A stretch of DNA of 64,000 bases from Coenobita brevimanus. Its lineage: Eukaryota; Arthropoda; Malacostraca; Decapoda; Coenobitidae. Made by a program: the position numbers and the translations under genes. Below are positions 12,801-23,877 of this stretch, piece after piece (the first letter of the stretch is position 1; each line of letters begins with the position of its first letter). The stretch spans positions 2,306,001 through 2,370,000 of the forward strand of contig CM064658.1 of the NCBI GenBank assembly GCA_032717465.1, written 5' to 3'. The notes beneath the pieces are model-generated. The model was not told the origin of the DNA, ran no database searches, and worked only from the letters and a program-made list of their open reading frames with translations.

Positions 12801-13921
12801 TCAGACTTTGAGTGAGAATTGCATCTGACATCATCAGCCCAGCACTGATTTCACATTGCATACCATAATTCTGAACACTCTAATTCTCTACTGTGATCAG
12901 CATTAGCTGGAGAAGACTGACCTTATCAGTTGCCTCCTCTGATTTGGAGCTGTTGCTCTCCTTCAATGTCCATTTCTGAAGGATATCTTGGCACAGGTCT
13001 TCAATACCATTCTCCTGCAGGGACAGGTATATTAATCGGCAAATCAATTCTGATGACACATACATACTGTAATCAGTTGTTTTTCTTTAACATGCATCTA
13101 ATTCAGGACATACTGGTATCGTACTACATCTACTGTATGTCTAATAAAAGTCCAACAGTTCTTTCAATTCTGTCCCAGAGGAATTTCTGAAAACTATATC
13201 GGAAATTGTCTGGCATTTTGTCGGTTTAATTTTTCCAATTTCCTCTGCAAAGCTGATAACACTGTACCTGGTAGTATCGAATTAAATGTACCAATTTAAT
13301 GTTGAAAGAAGACAAAGCAATGCATAACAGTTCAATCCTAGACTATTACAGATCTCTGTGCAATTTACTTTTTGTTGTGAACTGGACCCACTGCCACCAC
13401 AGGCTCCAGTGAAATTTTAATAATTAAACCAATGAGTAAGGCTGCAGTCCTTTATCAGATACTCAATAATGACAATTTATACACAGCATTGTACGTACTA
13501 AATAAAACAATCGAAAGTTAACATACTAAAATACAATAGAAATATTTATTACTCTAACCCTCCTTTGCCCCTACTCCATGCTTTATTTTCAGATATGGTA
13601 GCCCAAATAAAAGCGGAACAAAGAACGAAAACCATAAAATCAAATAACCTTCATATATAAATCTTTAGACCACATATAAATCAATCTTTATGGTGAAAGA
13701 TCTTGCTAAAATATGAAAAAACAGAAGCTACAGTCAAGTCTCTGACTCACCGTTATCTCTGCCAAGATACCCTGCAAGGCCTCCAGCTTCTCCTCAGTGT
13801 TCTCGTCCCCTTCCAAAATGCCTTTAATATACGGGCTAAAGACCTCATCGTCAGTACTGAGGGCCACCAGCGTATCCCTCAGCCAGGAATCAAAATCCCA
13901 TGCTGCCGGAGCCTCGGCCAT
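9782..13921 (-). CDS. CCDC43: CCDC43, coiled-coil domain-containing protein 43, five exons, complete
   Basis: Five exons join in frame: 13751-13921, 12922-13014, 11732-11911, 10604-10767 and 9782-9860 (687 nt, 228 aa plus stop). Every intron is GT-AG. The protein begins MAEAPAAWDFDSWLRD, has the N-terminal helical stretch (YIKGILEGDE, EKLEALQGIL), then DLCQDILQKW, a central AILAQYAEVS, an acidic linker with PRNTNAEEVV, and a highly charged Lys/Glu/Arg coiled coil ending RKEKEKKRTQKGERRR. These features and their order match animal CCDC43 (about 224 aa in human, from memory). The family is conserved but its molecular role is poorly defined, so no reaction is assigned. The start ATG has A at -3 and G at +4. 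No frame damage is seen, so the gene looks functional. It is single on its strand with no obvious operon-like neighbours. Confidence 0.93.
10604..10767 (-). CDS. CCDC43: CCDC43 exon 4
   Basis: The acceptor is ctctttcag|GTG and the donor ACAG|GTAAGA. The exon codes 54 residues plus two bases: VSDGECTESDEEG, then PRNTNAEEVVRAE and a charged coiled coil. The longest open frame here, starting at 10760, is a different frame and is not the product. Confidence 0.9.
11732..11911 (-). CDS. CCDC43: CCDC43 exon 3
   Basis: The acceptor is tgtaattag|GTG and the donor GGA|GTAAGT. The exon codes 60 residues, including AKIMEEQAACVV and AILAQYAEVS, and ends in a Gly/Glu-rich stretch. The acceptor has a weak pyrimidine tract, but the frame and homology fix it. 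Confidence 0.88.
12922..13014 (-). CDS. CCDC43: CCDC43 exon 2
   Basis: The acceptor is tccctgcag|GAG and the donor AAG|GTCAGT. The exon codes 31 residues (ENGIEDLCQDILQKW...) and is phase 0 at both ends. Confidence 0.92.
13751..13921 (-). CDS. CCDC43: CCDC43 exon 1 (coding part)
   Basis: The exon codes 57 residues from ATG 13919-13921 to ...QGILAEIT. The donor is ACG|GTGAGT and the exon ends in phase 0. Confidence 0.92.
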
Positions 13922-14000
13922 ATTTTGTTTTGGTCCTCCCCCGCATGGATAGTCTCACTCTCTGGGACAACCTCTGATGGGACGAAAAAGTGAGAATTGA
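13922..14000 (-). promoter_or_regulatory. CCDC43 5' UTR and core promoter region (approximate)
   Basis: The 70-80 bases before the CCDC43 ATG are less AT-rich than the intron and contain a CCTCCCCCGC patch. No TATA box is evident. A (TTGA)n run at 13997-14012 (plus strand ATTGATTGATTG) marks the upstream limit. The placement is inferred from the start codon only. Confidence 0.35.
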
Positions 14001-14315
14001 TTGATTGATTGATAATATTTATTGTAAGAAGGTACAGGGTACTTATACGACAAAAGGACGTGGCAGACCTTACCATGATACCTATAGCCATTACTGAAAA
14101 TATACCTATGAAGCTAATTTGCCGACTTTCCTCAGTTTGCAATAGTAATGGTAATAGCAATGATAATGATGGCAGTAGTAGCTTCTGAACGTGTAATTAT
14201 GTGGAGTGCATGAATGAAAGTTGCCCTTCTGCAGTTCCCCATCCTCCTTCGTGGATATAATGATGTAGCAGGTATATACTCCTTGAACTTTTAAGAGCAT
14301 TATGAATGTAGGGGA

Positions 14316-14356
14316 TACATGGCGTCTGGCAATGAATGAATGAATGAAAATGAATG
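14316..14356 (+). mobile_element. Retroelement 3' tail with GAAT microsatellite
   Basis: The word ggcgtctggcaatgaatgaa matches the 3' end of the LINE copy at 60517-60768 (ggcgtctggcaatagataaa), with a tetranucleotide tail of a different sequence. It is a very short 5'-truncated insertion or a related SINE end. Confidence 0.4.
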
Positions 14357-15490
14357 TAGGTGCCAAGGGTTAGGCTATACCACGATATATAGCCGTCTAT
14401 TTATCGTGAGCTATACCTAGCACTATTAGAGTCTAACCAGACCTTGAATTTCAGCTCATATGGGTCACACCCGGTTGGAGCACCTTAACCCGGACCACAG
14501 GACATCCAAGTTGGCAAGTTAGTGATTTTTTTTTTTTTCTCTCTCTCTCTCTAAGCCTTTTTTCTCTTAAAATCTATAAAGCCTAGTAAAATCGTCAGGA
14601 TACAGGCCTAGCAAAAACATACAAGCATCCATACTATGTGCCTAAAACTTACATTACAATCTTTCATCCGGCCTACAATTGCAATCTCTATCTTGATTGC
14701 TTAGCTGTACCAACTGAACACTAGAATAGAATAGTCAGAAAGAGGTGTTACGGTTTTATTCTGCTGCTAATCAGTGTGAAATACGGTACTAAAGGACGAA
14801 ATTCTGGGCTAGTTTAAGGAGAAAATGATACGAGTCCATGTTGTTTAAGACCTTTTACACAAGTTGTATGAGATTAGATAATTTCTAGAACAATAAAGAG
14901 GAATGTAGAAGAGAAAGATATGTTCGAAAGCTCAACGAAGTGTGTGTGTTCAGCATCCGTGGGTTGGCGATCAAGAACATGAAGTGTATAATGAAATCCT
15001 ACATAAAATACGAACACTGGGTTATTTCAGCATTTATTGAGCAGATCTAATTCATATAAATCATTCTTTAAATTTCACAATAACTTATATGTGTTTCTGA
15101 ATAATAATATGGACTTGCAGCGATGTGAATTCCATGTATATTCTTTTTTAATGTCTTGAATCATCATTGGAACCAGGAGCACGGAGGAGGACAGGTGAGT
15201 GGTGGAATTTTGGGTGTCTTACTTGGTTGATTTTTACTGATTTGTTAAAACAAATGGAGGATTCCGAGGATAACCCAAGAATTCGAATACATTGTGGTGA
15301 TTATAAGCTGTATGAAGCATGCATTGAGCAATGGATCAGGGAAATGTTATGAGATGAACTTGTCACCTGGTCGAGGATGACAACCTGGCGACAATGGCTG
15401 GTGATGCTGCATTGGAAGTATCCTCGGGAGCTCCAATCTTGGCCCTAAGTCAATATCATATTGACTTCCGATGCTCGCGAAAATGGGTAT
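14357..15490. other. Intergenic, one T/CT tract, no gene recognised
   Basis: A poly-T followed by (CT)n lies at 14526-14553. A good donor-like ACAG|GTGAGT occurs at 15193/15194, but no open frame leads into it from an acceptor, so I do not call an exon. Confidence 0.4.
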
Positions 15491-17690
15491 CAGCATGATA
15501 GTCAATATACGATATCAAGATTAGTCAAAATATCTTGACAACCGCGAAAACGCGGCTGGGTTCCGAGACCGGGTAAGCTTTCGCTTGTCAGTCGTCCTGC
15601 CTCGGCTTCACAAACTTCCTTGAAGTTCCTCCACCAGTGCCGATCTTGATAGAGCTGCTGTTCCTCCACCTCCTCCATTTGTGGTCCCATCTTTTGCACT
15701 GCGTTTTTGATATTATCTCTCCATGTGGTTCTAGGTCTTCCAGGTGTCTACTCATAGTTCTGTATCTCTTTGGTTAGCGTTGTTCTCTCATATCGCAGTT
15801 GCCTTCTCGCCACCGTCCACATAGCCTATGCATGCGTTCAACTCCAAGAGAAATTTTTATTCTTTCGTTCCTGATTTTATCCACTCTTGTAACTCCAATA
15901 GTTAGTCGTGAGACTTTCATTTCACATGCTTGGAACTTACTTTTAGTCTTGCTGATAAGAGCTTCACGGCTGTAAGTCAAGATTGAGATAGAAGTGTAGA
16001 TGCTTGTCTTTGCTTTGAGAGGTACATTTTGTCTTTAAGGAGTGGGTATAATAAATGGAAAGAGTTGTTAAATTTGCTGTTTCTGTTGTGTAGCTTCAGG
16101 GACATATCGTTTTCTTTGCCAAAGACAACTCCAAGATATTTAAAAGTCTCTGATTGCTTTAGAATATGGCCTTCCAAGGTGAAGTTCATTATGACTTCTG
16201 ATTAGGTTCTGCTGATGTTCATCCCATTTGCGACCGGTTCCTCATCCCATACATCTATGAGTTGCTGTAGGGTTTTCTTCGATAATGTCAGAGCAAGGTC
16301 GTTAGCATAGCCACAGATTTCCCCATCCAAGTTAAGTTGTTCATTGTTACGGCTGCAATAATCCATGAAAAGAATGAACAATAAGGGCAACAACTCACTT
16401 CCTTGCTTAACTCCTGGTGCTACACCAAATCAATTTTGGTTTGGCTGTTACGTTTTGACCCTATATTTGTTGTCTACGTATGTACGTCTAATGGCATTGC
16501 AAATATTTGCAAGGATGACATATTCCTCCTTTGCTAAGATGTTCCATAGGATTCTCCGCACCTTGTCTAAAGCCTTTCAAGGTCTAGAAAGGCTATACGG
16601 TACGGGTTCTTTTTCCAATCCCAGTTTTTCTCATATATATCTTTAAGCTGTAGATGAGGTTAGGCTACTCATAGATCTGCCTGGTTGGCATCCATGCTGT
16701 CATTCTCATATCCTTCACCAATCCTCCCAGTCTTCTCTCTTTGTCATATGGGGCATAAGAGCAGTTCCTCTGTAGTTTTGGCAGTATTTCTTGTCGCCAT
16801 TTTTGTGAACTGGACAGAGTAAGGATTTATGCCAATCGTCTGAGTCATCCCTGCATCCCGGCACGTATCAAAATCCCTCCTCTCCGATGTTATTGAGAAT
16901 TTCAGTTGGTACCGTAATTCATCCTCGCCAGGGCCTTACCATTCTTCATATTCTTTAGGACTGCTTTAACTTCACTGATGGTAAATTGATTGATTTGACT
17001 GCGTGCTCAAGGTCATCATCAGGGTCATTTGGCACATTTAGTAGTGTTTCCAAGTGGTCCCTCCGTCTCCATCTCTTCAGGATCAGTAAGGATGTTCGTG
17101 CCATTTTAATCTTTAATGGCAGAGGTTGGGGGTGAAGATTTTTTTTTTTTTTTTTTTACACAGGTTGTAGATCAGCTTTCGGGTGCCGAGTAGGGATTTC
17201 TCTCCCGACTCTTTGCCGTGCTTGCTGTTCAGCATCTTTTTGCTCTCTCTGGCAGTTGCCTATAGTGGCCTCTTCGTATATGTGTGTTGTGCTGCCTTTT
17301 GGTCTTCATCCATCTTCAGAAAGTAGTCATTTTTTGTAGAAACTGCAGGTTTAACCTCGTCTGTCCACCATGGTGTTTGCTTTTTTCTTGCCATAAGATG
17401 ATGGTTGCCTCTGCAGCTTCTTTCACTACAGTCAGAAAGTTTTTCCAACTATCCTCTGCTATGCACATCATGCTATGAATCTTTCAATTACCTCTGTACT
17501 AGCGGGATCTTTTATTTTCAACAAGGAATCTTTTACTCGCCACGCTTCTGAATGGTTTCGGTGTGGAGATATGCATTTTTGCAAGCACTAAACGATGGTC
17601 AGCATCTCCCGAGATTGACGGTATACCTGTACTTTTGACGTCTTGGAAGATCTTATTAAATTTTAATGTCAGGTGCATCATTGACATACC
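15491..17690 (-). mobile_element. 5'-truncated, decayed non-LTR retrotransposon (LINE)
   Basis: Read on the minus strand from 17690 down, the fragments follow LINE pol order. ADHRLVLAKM, the end of the endonuclease, is near 17595. TPWWTDEVKPAVSTK is near 17360-17380. A line reading roughly RWRRRDHLETLLNVP is near 17060, and ISEVKAVLKNMKNGKAL is near 16950. NGDKKYCQNYRGTAL is near 16770. LPLLFILFMD and GYANDLAL, the reverse transcriptase active-site box with Asp-to-Asn change (YADD to YAND), are near 16300-16390. ETFKYLGVVF is near 16140 and a C-terminal RLTIGVTRVDKIRNERI is near 15880. Many frameshifts and stops make it inactive. The 5' end is cut inside the endonuclease at about 17690, the usual truncation pattern. 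The clade (RTE, CR1 or other) is unresolved. Confidence 0.82.
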
Positions 17691-17701
17691 AGTATATTAA
17701 T

Positions 17702-17895
17702 TATTTAACAAGTATACTAGTTTTTGAGTTATAAAAGCGATGGTAGTTTATTGTTTATATAATAAATGTAAAATGTAGCGTCAAATGGTCAGAATTAATG
17801 GAAAAAGTATAAATATATTGAAATGCGAATCAGACGATGTACGATGACTTTCATCCTTTAAAGTTTGGCTGCATACGAGACATTTGCATAACCTT
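17702..17895 (+). repeat. Diverged direct repeat, copy 1
   Basis: Shared ordered words with 18671-18865 include gtatactagtttttgagtt, aaatgtagc, gtcaaa and cgatgtacgatg. Differences are spread throughout, so the duplication is old. Confidence 0.65.
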
Positions 17896-18670
17896 AAAAT
17901 AAATGCATGTTTGATCTTTATGCGCCTAGTGATATAAGTGTGTGAAACATTTACATTTGGTGGGGGGGATCAAAGCGGATAAACAAGGGTCCAACTCCGC
18001 AGAGATGAAGTGGAAACATTTCCTAATCGGCTTAGCCCTTTCTTATAAAACAAATTCCAACATTGGTTTTGAATTTTTTTTGCGTGTTCAGACAACTTAC
18101 GAAAGAATACCAAAATTCCTATGTATAACGGAGGGATTAGAGAGGAGATTCCGATCCTTTCTGAGACTCGAGTGTGATCGTCTTTTCGGTGGAAATATAG
18201 ATACCTCAAATAAACAGAAAGGACATGTTCTATAACGCCGGTGAATTTCACGTGGATACACACTGGACGGTTGCTTTTTCGTATTATGGGAGACGCAGAC
18301 ACCATTATATTAAGGTAGGTCATGTGTTGTGATTATGTGACTAAGAGAATGGCTGGAAGTAAGTTGTATCCCCCAATCCCGAGTCTGTCGGGGGGCCCCC
18401 TAGGCTGGCATTAGTCTATTTAAAATTGGTAGTATGAGATGAATGCATTTATTTGGGTGCACTGCATCAGAGAATTCTTGCACTGGCAAGATGATCAAAA
18501 TTAGGCATGAGATAAATATGGTGTAAGAAGTAAAGATACCCGTTGAGGGCCAAAGGCTGGTGGGAACTAGGAACAATAGGCTATACAAGGTTGTAGGACA
18601 ATTTACTGTCAGGACTTTGCCATTTGGATGATTCCCCTTCATTTATTTACATGTCAGTTTATGTAGGTAG

Positions 18671-18865
18671 TATACTAGTTTTTGAGTTCTATTAGGTTTA
18701 AAAGTGATGGTGGTTAATTATTTGTATAATAAATTTAAAATGTAGCATCAAATAGTCAGTATTGACAGAAAAAATATAAAATATATTAAAACACGAATCA
18801 GGTGATGTACGATGTTTCCCGTCATTGTTTAACGTCAGGCTACATACCAGACATTAGCATTGTAT
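18671..18865 (+). repeat. Diverged direct repeat, copy 2
   Basis: This is the partner of 17702-17895, in the same orientation about 970 bp away. No coding frame is shared, so I read it as duplicated non-coding or transposon-derived sequence. Confidence 0.65.
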
Positions 18866-18930
18866 GTGATTGCCTGATAACCTTAAGTGAATGATCGATA
18901 TACATTAAAGTTATATGAATGCTTTATAGA

Positions 18931-19926
18931 TATTACGTGTATATAAATAAGTTTGAGGTGCTCAGACTCACTATACCACTAAATTATAATAAGCTTCACC
19001 AAATGTCACTGCTTGTGCTGAGTAGAGCCTGAGCTAAGCCCAACAGAAATATTATCAACAGCAGTGAGAATTGATGGAATTATTTTCGTATTTCTGAATT
19101 GTTGCATGACCTTGCAGGATGATCCATGCTATACAGCTCATATAACTGTGCCTACAAGTTCTGTGACAAGACAGTGGTGGTAAAGAAAATAATAATTTTA
19201 AAAAGCAGTCCCCTGCCAGGAAAACTTGATTTTATTTGAAATTAACTGGAATAACTGTGGCAGAACACTCACAGTTTAGGAACAGATATGAAAATTTTAT
19301 TGGAAAGGATGTAAACATAGTGTACTGTAAAAGTGAAACCTGGAAAAAAGAAAGTTCATACTTCTGTCACAAAAGAAATACTGACTGGGACGATGTTACT
19401 CCCTCCCTTTTACCCTTTCTTATTTACAACTGCGTCATATAAGTCATTAGTCCTAGAGATGATTTCATTTAATTTAGGCAAGTGTTTAAGCTTGCCTCAT
19501 GAGTTCAGAAGATGCCTCCTCATAGTGTACATTAATACGCCTGCTGTACTTCGCTACACTTCACACACAGTTGATCAGTCCATTTATTAAGTCATGCAAC
19601 AACAATTAGTCCATATTCAGTATGATTCACTTACCAGTAATTACTGACCGAGAAAGACATGGGACGAGGTCATTAAGTGTGACCTTAGGGTTAAGGGACT
19701 GAACAGGGAGGCTGCAATGGATCGTGCAGCGTGGAGAGCCGCCATTAGGTGACCAAGGCCGACACATGCAAGCATGTTGGAGCCTTTAAAAACACAACGA
19801 AATTATCTACTGACATGGGTGTGTGTGTGTGTATTTACAGGTATGACTTGATATACAGTACCCTGGTTTAACGACTGGGGTAGGAATACCACCGTACCCC
19901 ACTTAATGATGGCCAGACCCCAAGTT

Positions 19927-19962
<36 letters not shown>

Positions 19963-21010
19963 ACTGATTTTGGTGGTATTTTAAACTTAAATTGTGCATT
20001 TAGGTTGATTTATAAATTGTTTTTAGACTTAGAGTAATGTGTTTTAGCCATAGATGGGGTGAACAGCATCATTTTGGGTTATAGTTTACTAGGCTTGATT
20101 TTTTCCAGCCTTATATTTGGCGATTTTCAGATTTTATTTGTTGGTTTTAGTGAGTTATTTACAGGTGTTAAGCTTAGGTTAGCTTCTTTTACAGCTGTTA
20201 GGCCATATAGATCAGCTCTAAACTTGTTTTTGGGCTCATTTGGGTGGGTTTTGGACTTGGTTAGAAGGGGAAATCAGAGGCTGAAAAATGCATCTCCTTA
20301 CATGTTAAAACTACGGTATCCGGATATATGATACTTCGCCTGACTATGGGCTTTCACTTAACCACTTCGTTAAACTGGGGTATTACTGTATATATGCTGG
20401 CTTTTGTATGCCACTAAAAGGGATAATTATTGGTGTTATGTGTCTTTGAGAAGGATGGGGCAGGCTAATGAAAATAATGGAATCTCTTCCTTCTGCCACT
20501 GGCTAATTATCCATTGGTCCAGATAAGCTCGGTCACTTTGCCAGCACGTATGGTAACATCTGTTGAGGCTCAACCATACCTTTCTCCACGGTTATGTCAG
20601 GTATGGTCAGTCAGACGCAAGACATCAGATATTGTCATTTAAGATAAATGTATACCGGTGTTTGTATCTCTTCAAGTTCGTTTTAAAATATAGCTACCCA
20701 GGATGTTGTGGTACCAATAAAGATAAATGAAGACAGCTATGGGTGACCCCAGAATACTGTATAATTCAAAGTTGACTGCAGAGAGGCAGAAACAAGTAAA
20801 TTATTGATCAAACATGCACCTTATAAATAATATCCAAAGCCTACACCATTGAATGAACATAAGCCTTAATAGTTCTCATTGAAAATTAATTATTACAGTA
20901 TTAATTAATTGATATTAAGTACCGGTATATTAATTTATAGAATGACGGGGAATTGTCCAGGGTGCGAATTGTCCTGACAGGAAATTGTCCACGTTTTGAT
21001 GGCTAATTGT
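18931..21010 (+). repeat. Segmental duplication, copy 1
   Basis: Two long stretches (18931-19460 and about 20450-21010) align in order with 38331-38850 and 38885-40345. Shared words include aataagcttcaccaaatgtc, gtttaggaac, ctatgggtgac and gcgaattgtcctgac. The middle (about 19460-20450), which includes the MITE at 19856-20388, is missing from the other copy. Confidence 0.8.
19856..20388. mobile_element. 533-bp MITE with TA duplication (pogo-like ends)
   Basis: The left end is CAGTACCCTGGTTTAACGA. The reverse complement of the right end is CAGTAATACCCCAGTTTAACGA. They match apart from a 3-base gap and one or two changes. TA flanks both sides (19854-19855 and 20389-20390). A poly-T of about 30 lies inside (19929-19958). 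No transposase remains. It sits in copy 1 of the segmental duplication and is absent from copy 2, so it inserted after the duplication or was lost with a deletion. Confidence 0.78.
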
Positions 21011-21175
21011 CCAGGAACCCTGTACTGTACAATACCCATAGCCTATTCTTTTAGTCTTTCGTGAAGACCAAATTCCATTTTTTCCTTTTGTCCAGGAACC
21101 CTATGATGTACAATACCCCATAGCATATTCTTTTAGCCTTTCACAAAGACCAAATTCCATTTTTTCTTTTTGGCA
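21011..21175 (+). repeat. Tandem duplication, about 81-bp unit, two copies
   Basis: The block from ccaggaaccctgtactgtac to aaattccattttttcc is repeated at 21092 with a few changes. Just upstream the octamer aattgtcc recurs four times (20950-21012), also in the paralogous segment. Confidence 0.75.
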
Positions 21176-21180
21176 GAATG

Positions 21181-21966
21181 TTCTGAGTACGTGCCTCTTC
21201 AAAAGCCACACCTCAGTGAACCAACGATGACCTTCACATGAAGACCTCTGGCCGATACTCAGAACCGTTCACTAGGATGGGCCGTGCAGTGTAGTGAAGG
21301 ATTTTATCACTTCTTTAAGGCATGGCAGTGCCTGTGCATTTCTTCTTGTTGAGATGGTAATGAGTTTGTTTTTCTGCTCTTTCTTGTTATTTTTCTTATG
21401 TATGCCACATACTGTAGTGTTAACATCCTCCATAACTTCCTGACCTCGTTATTGTAGGATTTTAATTCCCCTGGGAATAAATTTTTATTTTCAGGCAAAC
21501 AATTTTGTTGATAAAAGAAGGGTTTTCTGATTATTTTTTGTGGTTCATTTAATTTTGACTCATTTCTTTCGGAAATGCCAAGTTTCTGTTTTTCCTGCCT
21601 CCTCCATCCCTCTTTGTATGTGGGAACCCATGCAAAGAAAAGCATTTTCACTGGAAAATGATGGTTAATATCAAATGAATTGCATATCAAATAAAAAAAA
21701 CCATGTTTTATAACCTAACCACATCTAACTTCACCTAAGTGGGTGCCTTTGCTTCTCAGACCCCCCAAAGCATTAATTTAACCTCATCTAACCCAGTCAG
21801 ACTGCATGGAAGAAAAATGAGACAATGAAGTTGGCACTTTCAGGCATTTATTTAACTTCATCAAACTAAGGAATTGGTAAAACAAAAGGTTGTTGCTACT
21901 GATGAGAGGAACCCGTAGAAAATATGAAACTGTATTCCCTGTGTTTGCGAATTAGTATAAGAAATA
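21181..21966. other. No gene recognised
   Basis: A minus-strand frame of 127 aa (21307-21690) has no recognisable domain and AT-driven composition. I treat it as chance. Confidence 0.35.
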
Positions 21967-22198
21967 CAACACACCCTCGTTATACAGCCACTGTAGTGTA
22001 CAGTACAGTCATTTTTGTTAGATCAATAAGAATTTACTTTTTTTTTTATTTTTATTTTTTTTATAGTCACAGTGATGCCTGATTTCTTGTTACCAGTACC
22101 ATTATGTGATCTTTTCCTGCTTATGTGATTATGATACAAAATTCTGTAAACAATTGGTTTTTAAAAACCCATCGCAGTCATAAAATGAGGGTGTGCTG
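21967..22198. mobile_element. 232-bp MITE with TA duplication
   Basis: The left end is CAACACACCCTCGTTATA. The reverse complement of the right end is CAGCACACCCTCATTTTA. They match at 15 of 18 positions. TA flanks both ends (21965-21966 and 22199-22200). The size and ends fit a non-autonomous Tc1/mariner-superfamily element. The interior is AT-rich with no frame. Confidence 0.75.
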
Positions 22199-22534
22199 TA
22201 CCCAACATAGAGTCACAGGAATTAGCAAGTGGGTAAGCAGGTGAATATCCAACAGTGAAAACAGTAGAACTAAATTAGTTTCAAGAAAAGTTGTATATTA
22301 ATTTTATTTAATAAAAACCAAGAAACAGTGTGCATCAAAATGTGTGCTGAGTGAAAAATGGTATTCTTGCCAGCAAAGTAGGAGAATTCACTATCTAACC
22401 AAATCTCTCCCAGTAAATAGTACCAAAATATTAGAGTTTTACACTATTTTTTTTAGTACTTGCATAATATGTGAACAGCAACTCTAGATATATGTGCACA
22501 TGGCACGTTTTCCTTAGATTGATCCTTTTCACAG

Positions 22535-22695
22535 GCTGGTACCTGAGAGCATCAACCTGGGAAGGAAGGCACCACGAAGAAGGCTGCAAATCTTGGCTGA
22601 ACTATGTCAGTCATTTTTGTCATGAGATACTGAATGGAGGAAGAGTCGTTGGCTTGACACTTGCATGAGGGAACCTTCGTGGATGGAGTGAGAAG
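22535..22695 (+). other. Candidate spliced exon, probably non-coding or terminal
   Basis: A good acceptor (gatccttttcacag|G) and a consensus donor (GAGAAG|GTGAGT) bracket 161 bp. No frame stays open through to the donor: the longest runs 44 residues (starting WYLRASTWEGRHHEE) and stops at 22668. It could be an exon of a long non-coding transcript or a coincidence. Confidence 0.25.
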
Positions 22696-22779
22696 GTGAG
22701 TGAAGTTTACACCCCACAGCATTTACCCTGAGTAAGTGAGTGGGAATTGCAAGGCTTCAGGAATGAAAATATTGATGGT

Positions 22780-23462
22780 AATGACTTTGGTATTTTCCTT
22801 TTCCTGGATCATAATTGCTCCTTGGATAATAGTGAAAATAGAATTGAAGATAATGATACTGATAATGGTTTTTGTTGGCAGTGGATCCCAATTCTCATCT
22901 GGCCATCTTGTTCTGACTTCAAGATTTGCTGGGATTTGATGGAACATGCTGACAGCCAGTACATCAGAGTGGAAGAAGATAGGAGAAATGTTTATTCTGC
23001 GATGGACTAACTTGGGCTGCTGCTGCTGTTGCTGATGGACGGAATGCAAAAAATCTATCAGTACTAAAACCATCTGCATCCATCTGTCTCACTGTGAACC
23101 ATCTGCATCCGTTTATCTCATGATAATTTCTTCTGCATTTTCCATTTTGTGGATCATAACTACTCCATGTGTAATAGTGAGAATAGAATTGAAGATAATG
23201 ATGATGTTGATACTGATAATGATTTTTGTCGGCAGATGGAGAAGTGGATCCCAAATCTCATCTTGTCATGTTGTTCAGGCTTCAAGATTCATTGAGATTT
23301 GACGGAACACGCTGACAGCCTATACATCAGAGTGGAAGAAGATAGGAGAAACCCTAATTCTGCAATGGACTACCTTGAGCTGCTGCTGCTGCTTCTGATG
23401 GATGAAATTGCAAGAAATTATCAGCACTAAAACGATCTGCATCCATTCATCTCGCTGTGACA
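22780..23462 (+). repeat. Tandem duplication, about 345-365-bp unit, two copies
   Basis: Copy 1 (about 22780-23095) and copy 2 (about 23125-23462) share tggatcataa, gaatagaattgaagataatg, catcagagtggaagaagata and gatctgcatcca in order. Each contains a (CTG)n run near its 3' end. No common open frame exists, so this is non-coding. Confidence 0.8.
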
Positions 23463-23797
23463 TTAAAGGTAAACCAGATTTCTTTTTCATATGCTGTGTA
23501 GGTGCAGGCATGGTCAGTCAGCTACACCCCATTTTTTATACACAAGGTATATATGTCACTCTAGCAAGGACCCATGTAGTACGTCAGTTTAGCACCCTAA
23601 GAATATTGAGGCATAAGGTTCTTCATTAGATTAGTAAAGGCCCATATGATCCCACGTGCCTGATGTTTCTGTATGTGTTAGAATTAAGGTCATTTTTCTC
23701 GGTTGCACAGGAGTTTTCGTCGCATCTCTCCTTTAGTGATATACTCTTTGCATACTACATGATAACATTTTTCATGTATGGTGTTCTCATTGTAAAT

Positions 23798-23877
23798 GTC
23801 TGGACTAACTTGCCCAGCCCCGGGCTTCTATGCACCTCATGGGGCAACATAGGATTGGATGATGGATGGATGGTTGT
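23798..23877 (+). mobile_element. 5'-truncated SINE with GGAT tail
   Basis: gcccagccccgggcttctat, tcatggggcaacataggatt and a (GGAT)n tail match the 3' half of the SINE at 24229-24436. The tRNA head is missing. Confidence 0.65.

Noticed and set aside
13703..13993. 96-aa plus-strand frame
   Set aside because: Antisense of CCDC43 exon 1.
15116..15193. Exon suggested by a strong GTGAGT donor at 15194
   Set aside because: All three frames between the nearest acceptor and the donor contain stops.
21307..21690. 127-aa minus-strand frame
   Set aside because: No domain, no splice signals, and AT-biased codons; likely chance.
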